A DNA stretch of 64,000 nt from NCBI RefSeq assembly GCF_002798405.1, contig NZ_PGGV01000004.1:186001-250000 (forward strand), given 5' to 3'. Position numbers and translations under genes: made by a program. This DNA comes from Glycomyces xiaoerkulensis (GTDB lineage Bacteria; Actinomycetota; Actinomycetes; Mycobacteriales; Micromonosporaceae). Shown here one piece after another: positions 1-8,954 of the stretch. The notes under the pieces were generated by a model. That model was not told the origin of the DNA and did not search any database. It was given only the letters and a program-made list of their open reading frames with translations. Every line of letters begins with the position of its first letter. The first letter of the stretch is position 1.

Positions 1-278
1 TTGCCGGTGGTGCCGCGTCGCTGGGCCCAGAGGCCGATGATGAGACCAGTGAACATGAGCACTGCGCCGACGGGAGCGCCCCAGATGGCGGCGCCTGCGA
101 TGACGGTGCCGACGACGACGCCGATCCCAATGACGGTGACCACGCCGGCCACGATGAGGCGGCGGCGGGTCACATGCGCCGGATCCTGGGCGCGCACAGC
201 AGAGGCGAACTGCGGGTCTTCAGACAAGGACTGTTCGATTTCCTCGAACAGGCGCTGTTCGTGATCGGAGAGCGGCAC
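1..278 (-). CDS. DUF3040 membrane protein (partial)
   Basis: Small actinobacterial membrane protein of unknown function. The visible 92 codons start at a GTG preceded by a strong AGGAGGAG ribosome site. The N-terminus reads PLSDHEQRLFEEIEQSL, the hallmark opening of DUF3040 proteins. Two hydrophobic segments follow, at about residues 38-60 and 63-82, giving a two-helix hairpin. The C-terminus is cut off by the window edge. In many actinobacteria DUF3040 genes lie close to DNA polymerase IV and cell-division genes, and here dinB is immediately upstream on the same strand. Confidence 0.85.
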   Translation of the reverse strand, partial: MPLSDHEQRLFEEIEQSLSEDPQFASAVRAQDPAHVTRRRLIVAGVVTVIGIGVVVGTVIAGAAIWGAPVGAVLMFTGLIIGLWAQRRGTTG

Positions 279-352
279 GACACTCCTCCTGCGCTAGTCT
301 CGGCAGGTCCGCCGCTCGGCGGGCCTTAGTGCTTGTGCATTCAAGTCTACGA

Positions 353-375
353 GCCTTTCGCCCGGGGCGAAAGGC
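353..375 (-). terminator. hairpin downstream of dinB
   Basis: Perfect 23-nt palindrome: 11-nt arms GCCTTTCGCCC and GGGCGAAAGGC around a single base, so about a 9-bp stem with a small loop in RNA. It lies between the dinB stop and the DUF3040 start. No T-run follows. It probably ends or attenuates dinB transcription. Confidence 0.5.
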
Positions 376-469
376 GGTTCGTCCTTGAATCTGTCCCTCG
401 CAACCCTACTGAGCGTGGATACCCTCGCGAGCTCGGTCTTATGCTTCCCGCTTCGTTCCCGGTGTCCCA

Positions 470-1627
470 TCACGACTCCGAGCGGCGCAGTCGCCCGCCC
501 GAGCGGATCGAGTCCTTGCCGAACCGGGCGGCGGCGTCGTCGATGGCGGCCTCTATCTCGCGCCAGCCGCGGTCGGGCTCGTCGAGGGCGACCTGGCGGC
601 CGACGGCGGCGTATTCGACCAGGTGGTCGAGCCGGACGCCGATGAGCCGGACGGGCGCGGTCGCGGCCTCGTCGGCGAGCTCGCGGGCGGCGGCGTGGAT
701 CTCCTGGCCGACGTCGGTCGGGGCCGGGAGCATGCGGGAGCGGGTGATGGTCTTGAAGTCGCCGAAGCGGAGCTTGACGGTCACACCGCGGCCGGCGAGC
801 CCTCGGGTCCGCGCGCGGGAGGCGACCTTGCGGGACAGTTCCAGCAGCGTGGGGCCCCAGATCGAGGCGTCGGGGGCGTCGTGGCCGAAGGTGGTCTCGT
901 TGCTGATGGACTTCTCGACCCGCTCGGGGCGGACCGGCCGCGGGTCGATGTTCCGCGCCAGCGCGTGCAGGTGTTCGGCGCTCGCGGTGCCGACCGAGGC
1001 GGCGAGCCGGTCGACCGAGAGCCGGGCGATGTCGCCGACGGTGCGCATGCCGAGCCGGCCGAGTTTCTGGGCGGTCTTCTCCCCGATGCCCCACACCGAC
1101 CGGATCGGGAGGGGGTGCAGGAACCGCAGCTCGGTCTCGCGCGGGACGATGCCGAGGCCGTCGGGCTTGGCGTGCTCGGAGGCCAGCTTGGCGAGGAACT
1201 TGGTGGAGGCGATGCCGACGGTGCAGGTGATGCCGTGCTCGTCGCGGACGCGGGCCCTGATGGTGCGGGCGATCTGGGCGGGGGTGCCGATCATGCGGCG
1301 GGCGCCGGCGACGTCGAGGAAGGCCTCGTCGACCGAGATCGGTTGGACGTGGGGGGTGTACTCGCGGAAGATCGCCATGACCGACCGGGAGACCGCCCCG
1401 TAGGAGGCGGTGGGTTTCATGAACACGCCGCGCGGGCAGCGGCGGCGGGCGACGGCGGTGGGCAGCGCGGAGTGGACGCCGTACTCGCGGGCTTCGTAGG
1501 AGGCGGCCGCGACCACGCCGCGGGGTCCGAGGCCGGCGATGATGACCGGTTTGCCGCGCAGGCTCGGGTCGCGGGCGATCTCGACGGACGCGAAGAACGC
1601 GTCCATGTCGACATGAAGGATATTCAC
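470..1627 (-). CDS. dinB: DNA polymerase IV (Y-family)
   Basis: Error-prone translesion polymerase that extends primers past DNA lesions. 385 aa, normal for DinB. The palm motif VDMDAFFASVE near the N-terminus and SVDEAFLDV near residue 100 carry the metal-binding acidic residues. The helix-hairpin-helix thumb (VWGIGEKTAQKLGRLGMRTVGDIA) and the little-finger domain follow. I chose the GTG at 1627 because the conserved ILHVDMDAFF begins right after it. Upstream in-frame TTG and GTG codons are possible, since the ribosome site at 1627 is close and weak. I see no actinobacterial LexA box upstream. Confidence 0.93.
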   Translation of the reverse strand: MNILHVDMDAFFASVEIARDPSLRGKPVIIAGLGPRGVVAAASYEAREYGVHSALPTAVARRRCPRGVFMKPTASYGAVSRSVMAIFREYTPHVQPISVDEAFLDVAGARRMIGTPAQIARTIRARVRDEHGITCTVGIASTKFLAKLASEHAKPDGLGIVPRETELRFLHPLPIRSVWGIGEKTAQKLGRLGMRTVGDIARLSVDRLAASVGTASAEHLHALARNIDPRPVRPERVEKSISNETTFGHDAPDASIWGPTLLELSRKVASRARTRGLAGRGVTVKLRFGDFKTITRSRMLPAPTDVGQEIHAAARELADEAATAPVRLIGVRLDHLVEYAAVGRQVALDEPDRGWREIEAAIDDAAARFGKDSIRSGGRLRRSES

Positions 1628-1732
1628 TCCCTCATCGGACAATCCGGGACCGAAGAAATCGGACTCTACACTGGCCACGCCCGTATCGTAGCCAGCGCTT
1701 CCGACACTCGCTGTATTGAACGCCGAGGTGCT

Positions 1733-1751
1733 CCCCGCCCACGCGCGGGGC
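1733..1751 (-). terminator. possible terminator after the phosphodiesterase gene
   Basis: Inverted repeat CCCCGC ... GCGGGG in the 143-bp gap between the phosphodiesterase stop and the dinB start. No T-tract is present, so this is a weak call. Confidence 0.3.
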
Positions 1752-1770
1752 TCGATCGCCCGCGAGGCGC

Positions 1771-2937
1771 TCAGCCGGGCCGGTAGGTCCACAGCGGGAC
1801 GGCCATCTCGGCGGCGGTGAGGCCGCCGTGCTGGCCGATCAGGCGGGCGATGTGCGGCGGCTCCCCTTCGACGCCGACCACGGCGAAGGTCTCGCTGCAG
1901 GCGACCACCAGGTCGCCGATGCGCTCCCGGCTGTCGTCGGTGGTCTCGGGACCGAACCATCCGCGGTCGATCGCCTCGTCGCGCCCGATGATCTCGGCCC
2001 GCCCGGCGACCGCCTCGCTCCAGGCGGCGGTCACCTCGTCGGCGGCTCCCGGTTCGACGTGCAGGTACCGCATCCGGCCGTCCCCGGCGACGGCCTCGAC
2101 CCCGGCGAGCAGCTCGGGGCGCTCGTCCACGTGCAGGCGCTCGGTCAGGTTGACCATGCCGTGGTCGGCGGTCACCAGCAGCGCGGCATCGCGCGGCAGG
2201 TCGGTCAGGAGGTCGTCGACGGTCGCCGCGACCGAGGCGACCGCGTGCAGCCATTCGGGCGAGCCGATCCCGTGGAAGTGCCCGGCGGTGTCGACGTTCG
2301 GCAGGTAGGAGTAGACCAGGCTGCGGTCGCCGCGGGACAGCGCGTTCAGCGTCTCGGCGGCGACCTCTCCGGGGGTGGTGGCCGGCAGCCAGTCGGCGCC
2401 GCGGTAGATGGCCCGGGTCAGGCCCGTGTCGCGGAAGGCCCCGTTGGAGACGGCGGTGCACGCGACCCCGTCGGCGGCGGCCCGTTCGAAGACCGTGGGA
2501 TGGGGCTGCCAGGTCTCGGGCTCGGGTCCGCCCTCCCAGCGGATGTGGGTCACCAGGTCCCCGGTCTCGGGGACCCGCAGCGTGAAACCGATGATGCCGT
2601 GCCGCCCCGGCGGCATCCCGCAGGCCAGCGAGGCCAGGCTGATCGGCGTCGAGGAGGGCACGGTCGCCGTGATCGGGGCGAGGGTCCCCAGTTCGCCGTT
2701 GTGGATCGCCTCGACCGTCGCGCTCGCCTGCGCGGCCTGTCGCAGCAGGTGGTACCCGAAACCGTCGAGCAGCAGCACCGCGATGCGGCGCACCCCCTCG
2801 AGCCGCCCGTCGCGCAGGAGCAGCGCCTCGCCGTCGCCGGGCACCCCGAGGGCCGCCAGCGCGGCGGGCATGACGTCGGCGAGGGTGCCGGTGGCGTAGG
2901 CGGGCCGCATGGCCTCCAGGTGCGGGCTCGAGCGCAT
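1771..2937 (-). CDS. type I phosphodiesterase/nucleotide pyrophosphatase (alkaline phosphatase superfamily)
   Basis: 388-aa metal-dependent phosphoryl-transfer enzyme of the nucleotide pyrophosphatase/phosphodiesterase branch. Metal and catalytic positions are visible in order: LLLDGFGYHL (Asp), VPSSTPISLASL (nucleophile region), PNVDTAGHFHG (Asp/His), VTADHGM (Asp-His) and GQHGGLTAAEM (His). There is no signal peptide, so it is probably cytoplasmic. The substrate cannot be read from the sequence. It stands alone between dinB and the MMPL exporter on the same strand, 54 bp downstream of the exporter. Confidence 0.88.
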   Translation of the reverse strand: MRSSPHLEAMRPAYATGTLADVMPAALAALGVPGDGEALLLRDGRLEGVRRIAVLLLDGFGYHLLRQAAQASATVEAIHNGELGTLAPITATVPSSTPISLASLACGMPPGRHGIIGFTLRVPETGDLVTHIRWEGGPEPETWQPHPTVFERAAADGVACTAVSNGAFRDTGLTRAIYRGADWLPATTPGEVAAETLNALSRGDRSLVYSYLPNVDTAGHFHGIGSPEWLHAVASVAATVDDLLTDLPRDAALLVTADHGMVNLTERLHVDERPELLAGVEAVAGDGRMRYLHVEPGAADEVTAAWSEAVAGRAEIIGRDEAIDRGWFGPETTDDSRERIGDLVVACSETFAVVGVEGEPPHIARLIGQHGGLTAAEMAVPLWTYRPG

Positions 2938-2991
2938 GGCCCGAGGCTAGCCGGTGGCCGCGTGCGGCTCGCCCACGGTGCCGGTGTCGGG

Positions 2992-5127
2992 TCAGGCCGA
3001 GGCGCCGGCCGGTTCACGGCGTTCGCCGGCCCGCTCCCGGCCCGGTGGCCGGGCGGTGGGGCCGGGCCACCACATGCGCTCCCCGATCCACAGCGTCAGG
3101 GCCGGGACCAGGAGGCTGCGGACGATGATCGCGTCCACCAGCACGCCGAGCGCCACCACGACGCCGATCTGCATCAGGAAGGTGAGCGGCATCAGCGCCA
3201 GTACCGCGAAGGTGGCGGCCAGGACCAGCCCGGCCGAGGTGATGACCCCGCCGGTGAGGGTGAGCGACCGGAGGACGCCGACGCGGTGGCCCCACGCGGG
3301 GACCTCCTCTCGGGCGCGGGTCATCAGGAAGATCGTGTAGTCGACCCCCATCGCCACCAGGAACAGGAAGCCCAGCAGGAAGAAGCTGTAGTCGACCGTG
3401 CCGTGGCCGAGGGCGTCGAGGACGAGTCCGGCGGCGCCGACGGCGGCGGCGTAGGACAGGACGGTGCACAGGGTGAGCACCACCGCCGCCGTCACGGCCC
3501 GCAGCAGGGCCCCGATCACCGCGAGGACCACGGCGAAGATGAGCGGGATCAGCAGCGCCGCGTCGCGGGCGTTGGCCTCGTCGAGATCGAGGCGGGTGGC
3601 GGTCGCGCCGCCGACCAGGGCGTCGGCGGCGGTGTCGTCCAGTGCGGCCCTCAGTTCGGCCACGGTGTCCTGGGCGGCGGCGGTGGAGGCCTCGTCGACC
3701 AGGACCGCGTCGATGCGGACCCAGTCCGAGGTGGGCGAGGCCTGCGGCTCGGGCACTCGGGCCACGCCGTCGTCGGCGTCGAGGACGGCGGTCACCGCCT
3801 CGGCCTCGGAGGCGGGGGCGTAGACCTCGGCGGGGCTGCCCGCGCCCGCCGGGAAGTGCTCGGCCATCCGGTCGGCGACGCGCTGGGACTCGGTCTCGGT
3901 GGTGAGGATCCGGGACTGGTCGAGCCCGGCCGAGACGCCGGTCGCGCCGACGGCGAGGGCGCCCAGGCCGAGCGCGACCGCGGCCGCGACGGTGCGGGGC
4001 CGCGCCGAGACCAGGCGGGCCACGCCGCCCCAGATGCGGTGGCGGCGCTGGGCCGGCACCAGGTCCTCGCCGGGTTCGTGGCGCGGGATCACCGGCCAGA
4101 ACACGGCCCGGCCGAAGAGCGTCAGGGCCGCCGGCAGGAGCGTGGTCGAGGCGAGCACGGCGCTGACGACGCCGACGATGAGCACCGGGCCGAGGGCGGC
4201 GGTGCTGGAGACCGCGGCCAGCGGCAGGACCGCGAGCGCGAGCACGACGGTCCCGGCCGAGGCGGCCACGGCCGGGAGGGTGCGCGAGAGGGCCTCGCTC
4301 ATGGCCTCGAACCGGTCGGCCCGCCGCCGCAGCTCTTCCCGGTAGCGGGAGACGAGCAGGAGGGTGTAGTTGGTGGAGGCGCCGAATACCAGCACCGTCA
4401 GCACACCGGTGTTCTGGTTGTTGAGGGTGGCCCCGGCGTACTCGCCGAGCAGGTAGGCCGCGCCGGAGGCGAGCTGGGAGGCGATCGCGATGCCGGACAG
4501 CGGGAGGAGCAGCAGCAGCGGGGATCGGTAGCTGAGGGCGAGGACGAGCGCGACCACGCCGACGCTCATCCAGGTGAGCGGGCCGTCGAGCTGCGAGAAC
4601 GCCTCCTCCATGTCGGCGGCGATCGCGGCCTCGCCGGTGAAGCCGGCTTCGAGGGAGCTCGGGAGGCCGTCTTCGACGATGGCGTCGGCGTCGGCGATGA
4701 CGGCGTTGTCTTCGTCCTCGATGGCGGCGGCGTCGACGGGGACGGCGAGCATGAGCGCCCGTCCGTCCTCGGACGGGACGGGTCCGGCGGTGGTCTCGCC
4801 CGGTGCGGCCAGGTCGTCGAGGGCGGCGCGGTCGGCTTCGACGGCCGCGTATTCGGCGTCGCCTACCTGCTCTTCGGCGGTGTAGAGCACCAGGAGTCCG
4901 GCGGTGTCGGAGTCGTCGAACTCGGCTTCGGCCAGTTCCATGGCGCGGGTGGATTCGGCGTCGGCCGGCAGCCAGTTGACCCGGCTGTCGTCGACGGCGC
5001 CGGACAGTTGCGGTCCGAGGGTGAAGCCGACGGCGGCGAGGGCGGCCCACAGGGCCAGGGCGGGCCACCGGCCGCGTCGGGTGCCCGCGAACGCGAGCTT
5101 CGAGCGCTTCGGGGGTGCGGGAGACAT
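2992..5127 (-). CDS. MMPL/RND-family membrane exporter
   Basis: 711-aa proton-driven exporter of the MMPL family, which moves lipids or hydrophobic compounds across the actinobacterial membrane. It has the family's two-fold layout: one helix near residue 22-40, an extracytoplasmic domain, a five-helix bundle (about 183-365), then the same again (about 395-690). The second half has the canonical GVDYTIFLMTRAREE motif. The first half reads GASTNYTLLLVSRYREEL, with Asn253 where a proton-relay Asp is usual. The ATG at 5127 has an AAGGAAA ribosome site. No regulator or lipid-biosynthesis gene is adjacent, so the substrate is unknown. Confidence 0.9.
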   Translation of the reverse strand: MSPAPPKRSKLAFAGTRRGRWPALALWAALAAVGFTLGPQLSGAVDDSRVNWLPADAESTRAMELAEAEFDDSDTAGLLVLYTAEEQVGDAEYAAVEADRAALDDLAAPGETTAGPVPSEDGRALMLAVPVDAAAIEDEDNAVIADADAIVEDGLPSSLEAGFTGEAAIAADMEEAFSQLDGPLTWMSVGVVALVLALSYRSPLLLLLPLSGIAIASQLASGAAYLLGEYAGATLNNQNTGVLTVLVFGASTNYTLLLVSRYREELRRRADRFEAMSEALSRTLPAVAASAGTVVLALAVLPLAAVSSTAALGPVLIVGVVSAVLASTTLLPAALTLFGRAVFWPVIPRHEPGEDLVPAQRRHRIWGGVARLVSARPRTVAAAVALGLGALAVGATGVSAGLDQSRILTTETESQRVADRMAEHFPAGAGSPAEVYAPASEAEAVTAVLDADDGVARVPEPQASPTSDWVRIDAVLVDEASTAAAQDTVAELRAALDDTAADALVGGATATRLDLDEANARDAALLIPLIFAVVLAVIGALLRAVTAAVVLTLCTVLSYAAAVGAAGLVLDALGHGTVDYSFFLLGFLFLVAMGVDYTIFLMTRAREEVPAWGHRVGVLRSLTLTGGVITSAGLVLAATFAVLALMPLTFLMQIGVVVALGVLVDAIIVRSLLVPALTLWIGERMWWPGPTARPPGRERAGERREPAGASA

Positions 5128-5231
5128 CAGCGGTTTCCTTTCGGTGGAACGGATCGTCACCTCGAATCTCGGCCCGGTAAGCCGAATCCACATCGGCCCG
5201 GCAGCGTGCCTCCCCGTACGCCGCAGCGACT

Positions 5232-5516
5232 ATGGCACGGTCGAGCATCATGGACTCGCCACCTGATCGCGGCCCGGAGGAGATCGCCATAGGCACCACC
5301 CCCGTGGAGGTGGACGAAGCGCTGCTCGAAAGGGTCCTCAGGATCTCGGGAGCCCGCACTGTGCGGGATGCGGTGGACTCGGCCCTGCGCGAGTACATCG
5401 AGCGCCGCGAACGAATTGCGCCGGAGCCGGGCGCATCACGCTCAAGGATCGGCAATCGGCGTTCGAGCGGCCGTGGAAGGTTTCAGGGTTCGGGGACTTC
5501 CAGGCCCGATCGGTAG
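5232..5516 (+). CDS. orphan VapB-like (DUF2191-type) antitoxin-like protein
   Basis: The core TTPVEVDEALLERVLRISG followed by ARTVRDAVDSALREYIERRE looks like a ribbon-helix-helix VapB antitoxin. These normally begin M-x-T-T-V-x-V-D. Here the expected start position is an ATA codon at 5289-5291, six bases after a perfect GGAGGAG ribosome site. The first in-frame ATG is 57 bp upstream at 5232, with another at 5250. The C-terminal tail is basic and low-complexity, and overlaps the end of the convergent response regulator gene by 34 bp. No PIN-domain toxin gene is adjacent. It may be a relic, or it may use a non-standard start. Confidence 0.5.
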   Translation: MARSSIMDSPPDRGPEEIAIGTTPVEVDEALLERVLRISGARTVRDAVDSALREYIERRERIAPEPGASRSRIGNRRSSGRGRFQGSGTSRPDR

Positions 5517-6145
5517 GCGATGGCGACCAGGCCGGCCCGGTCCCTCGCCTCCAGCTTGGACAGCAGGCGGCCCACGTGGGTGCGCACGGTGGCGGGGCTG
5601 ATGAACAGGTGGCCGCCGATCTCGTCGTTGGTCAGCCCGGTCGCCACCCAGCGGAGGATCTCCAGTTCGCGTTCGGTCAGCTCCCCCAGCCTCGGGTGGG
5701 GCCTGCCGGGACCGGTCCGGTTCTCGGCATGGGCGTCGATCACCTTGCGGGTCACGTCCGGAGACAGCAGCGAGTCTCCCGCCGCCGCCAGCCGCACCGC
5801 CCGCAGGATCTCGGCGGGGTCGGTGTCCTTCATGACGAACCCGGCCGCACCGTTCGAGAGGGCCTCGAAGATGTAGGAGTCGATCTCGAAGGTCGTCATC
5901 ATGACCACGCGCGTCCGGTCCAGGCCGGAGTCGCGGCCGATGCGCCGCAGCACTTCGAGGCCGTCGACGCCGGGCATGCGGACGTCCAGCAGCGCCACGT
6001 CGGGCCTGATCCGGCGGATCTGCTCCCAGGCCTCTTCGCCGTCGGTGGCCTCGGCGGCCAGGCGCACGTCCGGTTCCTCGGCGACGAGGGTGCGCAGCGC
6101 CATCCTGATCAGGTCCTGGTCGTCGGCGACCACGAGTTCGATCAT
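5483..6145 (-). CDS. NarL/FixJ-family response regulator
   Basis: 220-aa DNA-binding response regulator. The receiver domain (1-120) has the acidic pair in VVADDQDLIRM and the phospho-acceptor Asp in VALLDVRMPGVDGLEVL. The LuxR-type helix-turn-helix (about 150-215) reads LTERELEILRWVATGLTNDE and then PATVRTHVGRLLSKL. The ATG at 6145 has a GGAGGA ribosome site. It is downstream of the histidine kinase with a 34-bp gap, so the two form one operon and a cognate pair. The target genes are unknown; the MMPL exporter downstream is a candidate. Confidence 0.93.
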   Translation of the reverse strand: MIELVVADDQDLIRMALRTLVAEEPDVRLAAEATDGEEAWEQIRRIRPDVALLDVRMPGVDGLEVLRRIGRDSGLDRTRVVMMTTFEIDSYIFEALSNGAAGFVMKDTDPAEILRAVRLAAAGDSLLSPDVTRKVIDAHAENRTGPGRPHPRLGELTERELEILRWVATGLTNDEIGGHLFISPATVRTHVGRLLSKLEARDRAGLVAIAYRSGLEVPEP

Positions 6146-6179
6146 CCGCGTCCTCCGTCTCGGCGAAGCCTGCGGGCTG

Positions 6180-7328
6180 TCAGTCGGCATCGCCTGCATA
6201 GGGAATCTCGGCGTGGACCGCGAAGCCGCCGCCGGGGCCGGGTCCGGCGCGGAACGTCCCGCCGTGGGCCTCCACCCGCTCGATCATGCCCGTGATCCCC
6301 TGGCCGGCGGCAGCGGGGTCGATCTCCCCGCCACGGCCGTCGTCGGTCACCTCGATCGCCAGCCCCTCGGCCCCGCAGTCGATCCGCACGCCCGCGCGGC
6401 TCGCCTCGGCGTGGCGGATGACGTTCGTCAGCGACTCCTGCACCACCCGGTAGGCCGCTGCGGCCGGGCGCGGCGGCACGGCCGCGGCGTCGCCGCCGAT
6501 CGCGCACTCGACCGGCAGGCCGCCGCCCCGCACGTCGTCGACGAGGGCCGGGATGTCCTCGATCGTGTAGGCCGGCCGCAGCTCGGGGGCCTGGCCCTCT
6601 CGCAGCGGCGCCAGCGTCGCCCGCAGGTCGTCGAGGGCGCGGGTCGAGGTGTCGCGGATGGCCCGGAGGTTCTCGACCTGGCCGGCGGCGGCCTCCGGCC
6701 GCTTCTCCAGCATGTGCAGCGCCACCCCGGCGTTCATGCTGACCACGGCCAGGCTGTGGCCGACCACGTCGTGGATCTCGCGGGCCATCGCCACCCGCTC
6801 GTCGGCCCGGTGGCGCTCGCGCTCGGCGGCCGTCTCCCGGGCCCGTGCCCGCCGCGCCTCGCGCACCACCCGCCCGATCGTGGCCGGGATCGCCAGCCAG
6901 ACCACGGTGATCGTGGCCTCCACCAGCGGATCGGGCCCCCGATCGGGGTCGAGCCCGTAGGCCTGGAAGACCGTGTTGGCGACCCACAGGAGCGCCAGAA
7001 CGAACAGGGTCGCCTTGAGTGACCGGGCGAAGGCGTAGAAGAAGACTCCGATCGCCGGCATCACGTAGACCGGCCCCTCCGGGAAATCCAGGGCCAGGTA
7101 GACCCAGAGGACCGCCATGGTGCCGAACAACGTCGCTTCCGGCCAGCGCCGCCGCACCGCGAGCAGGGCCGTGGAGAGTCCGATCAGCGCGAACGCGCCG
7201 AGCCCCGGGGCGTGGTCGGCGGTCGCCCCGATCGTGGCCCCTGCGGTCCCGGCGCCGATCATGAGCGCGACGCCGACGTCGAAGACCAGCGGCTGGGCCC
7301 TCCAGCGGTTCGCGATAGCTTCGGTCAC
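6180..7328 (-). CDS. sensor histidine kinase (HisKA_3/NarX type)
   Basis: 382-aa membrane sensor kinase. Four or five hydrophobic segments fill residues 14-165, so the sensing part is mostly within the membrane. The dimerisation and phospho-acceptor motif MAREIHDVVGHSLAVV (about 185-200) places the phosphorylated His. The ATP-binding domain has the N box RVVQESLTNVIRHAEAS, then TDDGRGG and GITGMIERVEAHGG. This is the partner of the response regulator just downstream. Confidence 0.92.
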   Translation of the reverse strand: MTEAIANRWRAQPLVFDVGVALMIGAGTAGATIGATADHAPGLGAFALIGLSTALLAVRRRWPEATLFGTMAVLWVYLALDFPEGPVYVMPAIGVFFYAFARSLKATLFVLALLWVANTVFQAYGLDPDRGPDPLVEATITVVWLAIPATIGRVVREARRARARETAAERERHRADERVAMAREIHDVVGHSLAVVSMNAGVALHMLEKRPEAAAGQVENLRAIRDTSTRALDDLRATLAPLREGQAPELRPAYTIEDIPALVDDVRGGGLPVECAIGGDAAAVPPRPAAAAYRVVQESLTNVIRHAEASRAGVRIDCGAEGLAIEVTDDGRGGEIDPAAAGQGITGMIERVEAHGGTFRAGPGPGGGFAVHAEIPYAGDAD

Positions 7329-7385
7329 CGCTCCAGCCTAGGGCCGAAGCCGCCTCCGGGAGGTCGGTGCCGCAGCGTATCCGGC

Positions 7386-8165
7386 CTACGCGTCCGGGCG
7401 TATGGGCTTGCGCGCGAGCAGGTGGATCTGGGTGGCCATGTCGCGGAACGGGATCCTCGCGGCCGTGGCGAGTTCGAACTCGCGCAGCTCTTCGCCGGCC
7501 CCGGCGTCGGTCTCGGCCACCGAGCCCGGGATCAGGTCGCCGACGACGCCGACGCCGTGGACCTGCTCGGTGACCAGGCCGGAGCCGCCGACGAGGGCGG
7601 TCAGGGTCGCGGTCTCGAACCGGCGCTTGAGGGTGTCCTTGCCGTCGACGATCCCGTCGACGTGGACCAGCAGGTCCAGGGCCGTCGAGAAGTGGCCGGT
7701 GAGGGCCTTGCTGAGCACGGCGGCGATGCGGTTGGCGACCAGGACGCTCACGGCCCCGCCCTGGGCGCAGACCGACGACAGCGCGTCGAGCGCGACGTCG
7801 GGGTCGTCGATCATCTCCAGGACCGAGTGGCACAGCACCAGGTCGGCCGATTCGGGCTCGATCGCGCCGGGCAGCTCGTCGGCGTCGGCCTGCACGGCCT
7901 CGACCCGGTCGGTCACGCCCGCGTCGGCGGCCCGCTGCTGCAGCGACGCCAACGCGTTCGCGCTGGGTTCGACGACGGTGACCTCGTGGCCGAGCTCGGC
8001 CAGCGGCACGGCGAAGCCGCCGGAGCCGCCGCCGACGTCGACGATCTTCATGCGCGCGCCGGTGCCGGCTGCGAAGCGTTCGATCTCGGCCGACAGCACC
8101 GACCACACCACGGCGACGCGGGGATGGTGCGTGGTGTCGGCGCTCTCCCTGGGTATGTCGACCAT
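7386..8165 (-). CDS. class I SAM-dependent methyltransferase
   Basis: 259-aa Rossmann-fold methyltransferase. Motif I is IVDVGGGSGGFAVPLAELG (about 41-60), the acidic residue ending strand 2 is in VTVVEPS, and motif IV is ADLVLCHSVLEMIDDPD. The C-terminal part carries a family-specific insertion. It begins 20 bp downstream of the WecG/TagA glycosyltransferase gene on the same strand, so it may modify the same glycan or a nucleotide sugar, but the acceptor is not visible. The start is an ATG. Confidence 0.85.
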   Translation of the reverse strand: MVDIPRESADTTHHPRVAVVWSVLSAEIERFAAGTGARMKIVDVGGGSGGFAVPLAELGHEVTVVEPSANALASLQQRAADAGVTDRVEAVQADADELPGAIEPESADLVLCHSVLEMIDDPDVALDALSSVCAQGGAVSVLVANRIAAVLSKALTGHFSTALDLLVHVDGIVDGKDTLKRRFETATLTALVGGSGLVTEQVHGVGVVGDLIPGSVAETDAGAGEELREFELATAARIPFRDMATQIHLLARKPIRPDA

Positions 8166-8185
8166 GAGGATTACCTTATCTTCGG

Positions 8186-8950
8186 CTAGTCGCGCAGGTA
8201 CGGCGGATTGCGGCGGACCGCCCGCAGGTAGGCGGGGTTGTTGCGCAGGTAGCGGCGCCACAGCCGTCTCGGTTCCTTGGCGAGCCGGTAGAGCCATTCG
8301 AGTCCGTTGCGCTGCATCCACGGCGGGGCCTGCGGGATGAGACCGGCGTGGAAGTCGAAGGCGGCGCCGACGCCGAACAGGACCGGCGCGTTCAACCGGT
8401 CGCGGTGGGCGGCCATCCAGCGCTCCTGCTTGGGCGTGGAGAGCCCTACCCACACCAGTTGCGCCCCCGAGTCGTTGATCCGCTCCACGATCTCGGTGTC
8501 CTCGGCCTCGCTCAGGGGGCGGAACGGCGGCGAGTAGGCGCCGGCGATCTTGACGCCGGGGATGCGCTCGGCCAGCTTCTTCGACAGCAGTTCCGGGATG
8601 CCCTCCTTGCCGCCGTAGAGGAACGACGACCAGCCTCTCTCGGCGGCGCGTTCGAGGACGTTCAGCATCAGGTCGGGCCCGTAGACCCGGTCCATCCATT
8701 CGGCGCCGGCCCTGCGGCCGGCCCACACCATGGGCATGCCGTCGGGGGTGGTGAGCCCGGATTCGTTGTGGATGGTCCGCAGCTCGGCGTCGCGCTGGGA
8801 TTCCATGACGCCGTGGACACCCGTGACGCACACGTAGCGGCGCCGTCCCGAGTCGATCCAGCGGGTGATCTCGGCCAGGGCCATCGACTGGTTGACGGTG
8901 GAGACGCCGACGCCGAGGACGTCGACGCGGCGGAGCCTGGGATCGGTCAT
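8186..8950 (-). CDS. WecG/TagA/CpsF-family glycosyltransferase (GT26)
   Basis: 254-aa cytoplasmic-face glycosyltransferase that adds a sugar to a lipid-linked acceptor in wall or exopolysaccharide synthesis. Family features in order: VLGVGVSTVNQSMAL, the acceptor-site Asp in GLTTPDGMPMVWAGR, then WSSFLYGGKEG, the glycine-poor strand LVWVGLSTPKQERWM, FGVGAAFDFHAG, and the basic C-terminal tail LYRLAKEPRRLWRRYL that attaches the enzyme to the membrane. Four bases separate it from the upstream epimerase gene, so the two are co-expressed. Confidence 0.92.
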   Translation of the reverse strand: MTDPRLRRVDVLGVGVSTVNQSMALAEITRWIDSGRRRYVCVTGVHGVMESQRDAELRTIHNESGLTTPDGMPMVWAGRRAGAEWMDRVYGPDLMLNVLERAAERGWSSFLYGGKEGIPELLSKKLAERIPGVKIAGAYSPPFRPLSEAEDTEIVERINDSGAQLVWVGLSTPKQERWMAAHRDRLNAPVLFGVGAAFDFHAGLIPQAPPWMQRNGLEWLYRLAKEPRRLWRRYLRNNPAYLRAVRRNPPYLRD

Positions 8951-8954
8951 GGCG

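Noticed and set aside
1828-5292. Long plus-strand open frame across the phosphodiesterase and MMPL genes
   Set aside because: Composition is repetitive (Gly, Arg, Asp, Val) with no domain. The minus-strand genes have catalytic motifs and ribosome sites.
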